This document shows positions 62,895 through 64,000 of a stretch of DNA of 64,000 bases, one piece after another. Position numbers and translations under genes: made by a program. A model generated the notes under the pieces. It ran no database searches. It was not told the origin of the DNA and was given only the letters and a program-made list of their open reading frames with translations. Every line of letters starts with the position of its first letter. Position 1 is the stretch's first letter. This DNA is from Siphonodentalium dalli (taxonomy: Eukaryota; Mollusca; Scaphopoda; Gadilida; Siphonodentaliidae): assembly GCA_032622095.1 (NCBI GenBank), contig CP136066.1, positions 169,396,664-169,460,663 of the forward strand, written 5' to 3'.

Positions 62895-63287
62895 TGATCT
62901 GAACTAGTAAAATTCTCGAATGGCAATTTAATTGAGTTCAACACTGCTTCAAGAATCTTAACCGAATGTTAGGGGTGCTAGAAAATTGTGAACAACCATT
63001 TCGCAAGAACTGATATACACCTTTGGGCTGAGATGAGTTTTAGCTCCAATTTCAGCCAAATTCCCAGCTTACCAGATATCTCTAACACTGTTATATATTT
63101 ACAGTTGATTGCTCCCATCTTCAGCGGACTGACCTGCATACCAACATTGCAATAGTTCCTCAATGTAACTGTTCTTGGTAATAGCGGCTAACAATTTCAT
63201 AGCGCACAGGTAACAATTCGGTTTATATTATTGAAGCAGTGATGAACCCAATTAAATTGCCATTCGAGCCTTTACTAGTTCGGATCA
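62895..63287. mobile_element. Inverted-repeat element, arms about 60 bp
   Basis: Left 'tgatctgaactagtaaa', 'cgaatggcaatttaatt' and 'cactgcttcaa' (62895-62951) against right 'ttgaagcagtg', 'aattaaattgccattcg' and 'tttactagttcggatca' (63226-63287). About 275 bp of unique middle. Confidence 0.8.
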
Positions 63288-63501
63288 TGCACGTTTTATG
63301 GCAGTTATGTATTTACATACTCGTATACTTAGATATGTGCATCCATTTGTTTCTGATCTCATTATGTTTGATTAAACATATTTTATTAGTATAAAATGGT
63401 ACACATAATGGGGAATGGAGGACAAGTTATATGAAACTTAAACGAACCTCCGCTCACCACAAGCAGAATATGTATAACACCATGTTACAATAGGAATAAT
63501 A

Positions 63502-63863
63502 AAAGGGGTCCTGTACACTAAATCCGGCCATTTATGGCACCACCTCCTTTTTGTACTCAACAGAATAGATGCAACAAATGAATGGATTTGAGTCATGGAT
63601 GTACATGTATTTCAAAATACAACCATGTGCTATATGAACGACGCAAACAACATGGTACTTATAATGAAAATGAGATTATAACTCGAGTCATTTATTCATT
63701 TTCATATATGGTTACCATGTTGTTTGCGTAACAGGGCACATGATTGTATATTGCACTAACATATGGCTCAAATTCATTCACTTGTTGCATACATTCTGTT
63801 GAGTATAAAAGGAGATGCTCCAATAAATGGCCGGATTTTATGTTGTGTATAGTACCCCTTTAA
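63502..63863. mobile_element. Foldback MITE, 362 bp
   Basis: Ends AAAGGGGTC and GTACCCCTTT. Arms of about 170 bp share 'aaatccggccattta', 'actcaacagaat', 'atgcaacaa' and 'aacaacatggta'. One arm of this MITE is present at the right end of tandem-array units 1 and 2 (36951-37040, 41138-41220). Confidence 0.85.
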
Positions 63864-64000
63864 ATACAAGCAATTTGCTATGACGGGTGTGTGAACATAA
63901 GAGATATTATGACGAGCTCTAAACATTGTATCTGATATATGTTCACATTATATGTGTGGTGATATTCGATACATGCAGTCGTCAATCCATTTGTAACCCC
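63864..64000. other. Window end, nothing recognised
   Basis: AT-rich sequence with no feature visible. Confidence 0.4.

Overview
The window is eukaryotic: genes with GT-AG introns, AT-rich spacer and dense small palindromic transposons. The repeat style fits a marine lophotrochozoan, perhaps a bivalve or brachiopod: tandem blocks carrying 'AAGATGGC', CR1-like LINE debris, many foldback MITEs and a Polinton-like element. The species cannot be fixed from the sequence alone, and the lophotrochozoan assignment is inference.

Only two host genes are well supported, both on the minus strand and both running off the window. At the left end (924-3286) are three exons of a diverged calmodulin-like gene. 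At the right end (52081-58218) is the 3' part of a gene for a PDZ protein with a GLGF loop, followed by a 2.3 kb last exon coding a long, acidic and probably disordered tail. A 115-residue membrane protein gene at 8555-8959 (-) is possible but weak.

The most remarkable object lies at 20876-29955. It is a near-perfect 9,080 bp palindrome bounded by an exact 6-bp target-site duplication (GAGATG) with AG...CT termini, as in Polinton/Maverick elements. Each 4.54 kb arm carries one intact 566-codon gene for a P-loop ATPase that resembles viral DNA-packaging ATPases and has a zinc finger on each side. The two genes diverge from a GC-rich centre of iterated GGC tracts. No polymerase, integrase, protease or capsid gene is visible. 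The element looks like a snap-back, head-to-head derivative of a Polinton-like virus or transposon that was integrated by machinery supplied in trans.

Other layout: 3.6-5.1 kb, a MITE split by a tandem block; 7.4-7.9, 11.4-11.9 and 30.8-32.1 kb, LINE remnants; 14.7-19.7 kb, a 5 kb foldback element whose arms are tandem repeats with YY1-like motifs; 20.1-20.6 kb, a MITE filled with GCGCCGAAAGCG repeats; 32.9-45.3 kb, three direct copies of a 4.2 kb non-coding unit that itself contains foldback MITEs; 47.1-47.5 kb, a piggyBac-type MITE with TTAA ends; 49-51.7 kb and 55-63.9 kb, further MITEs and hairpins. The stretches between are non-coding as far as can be seen.
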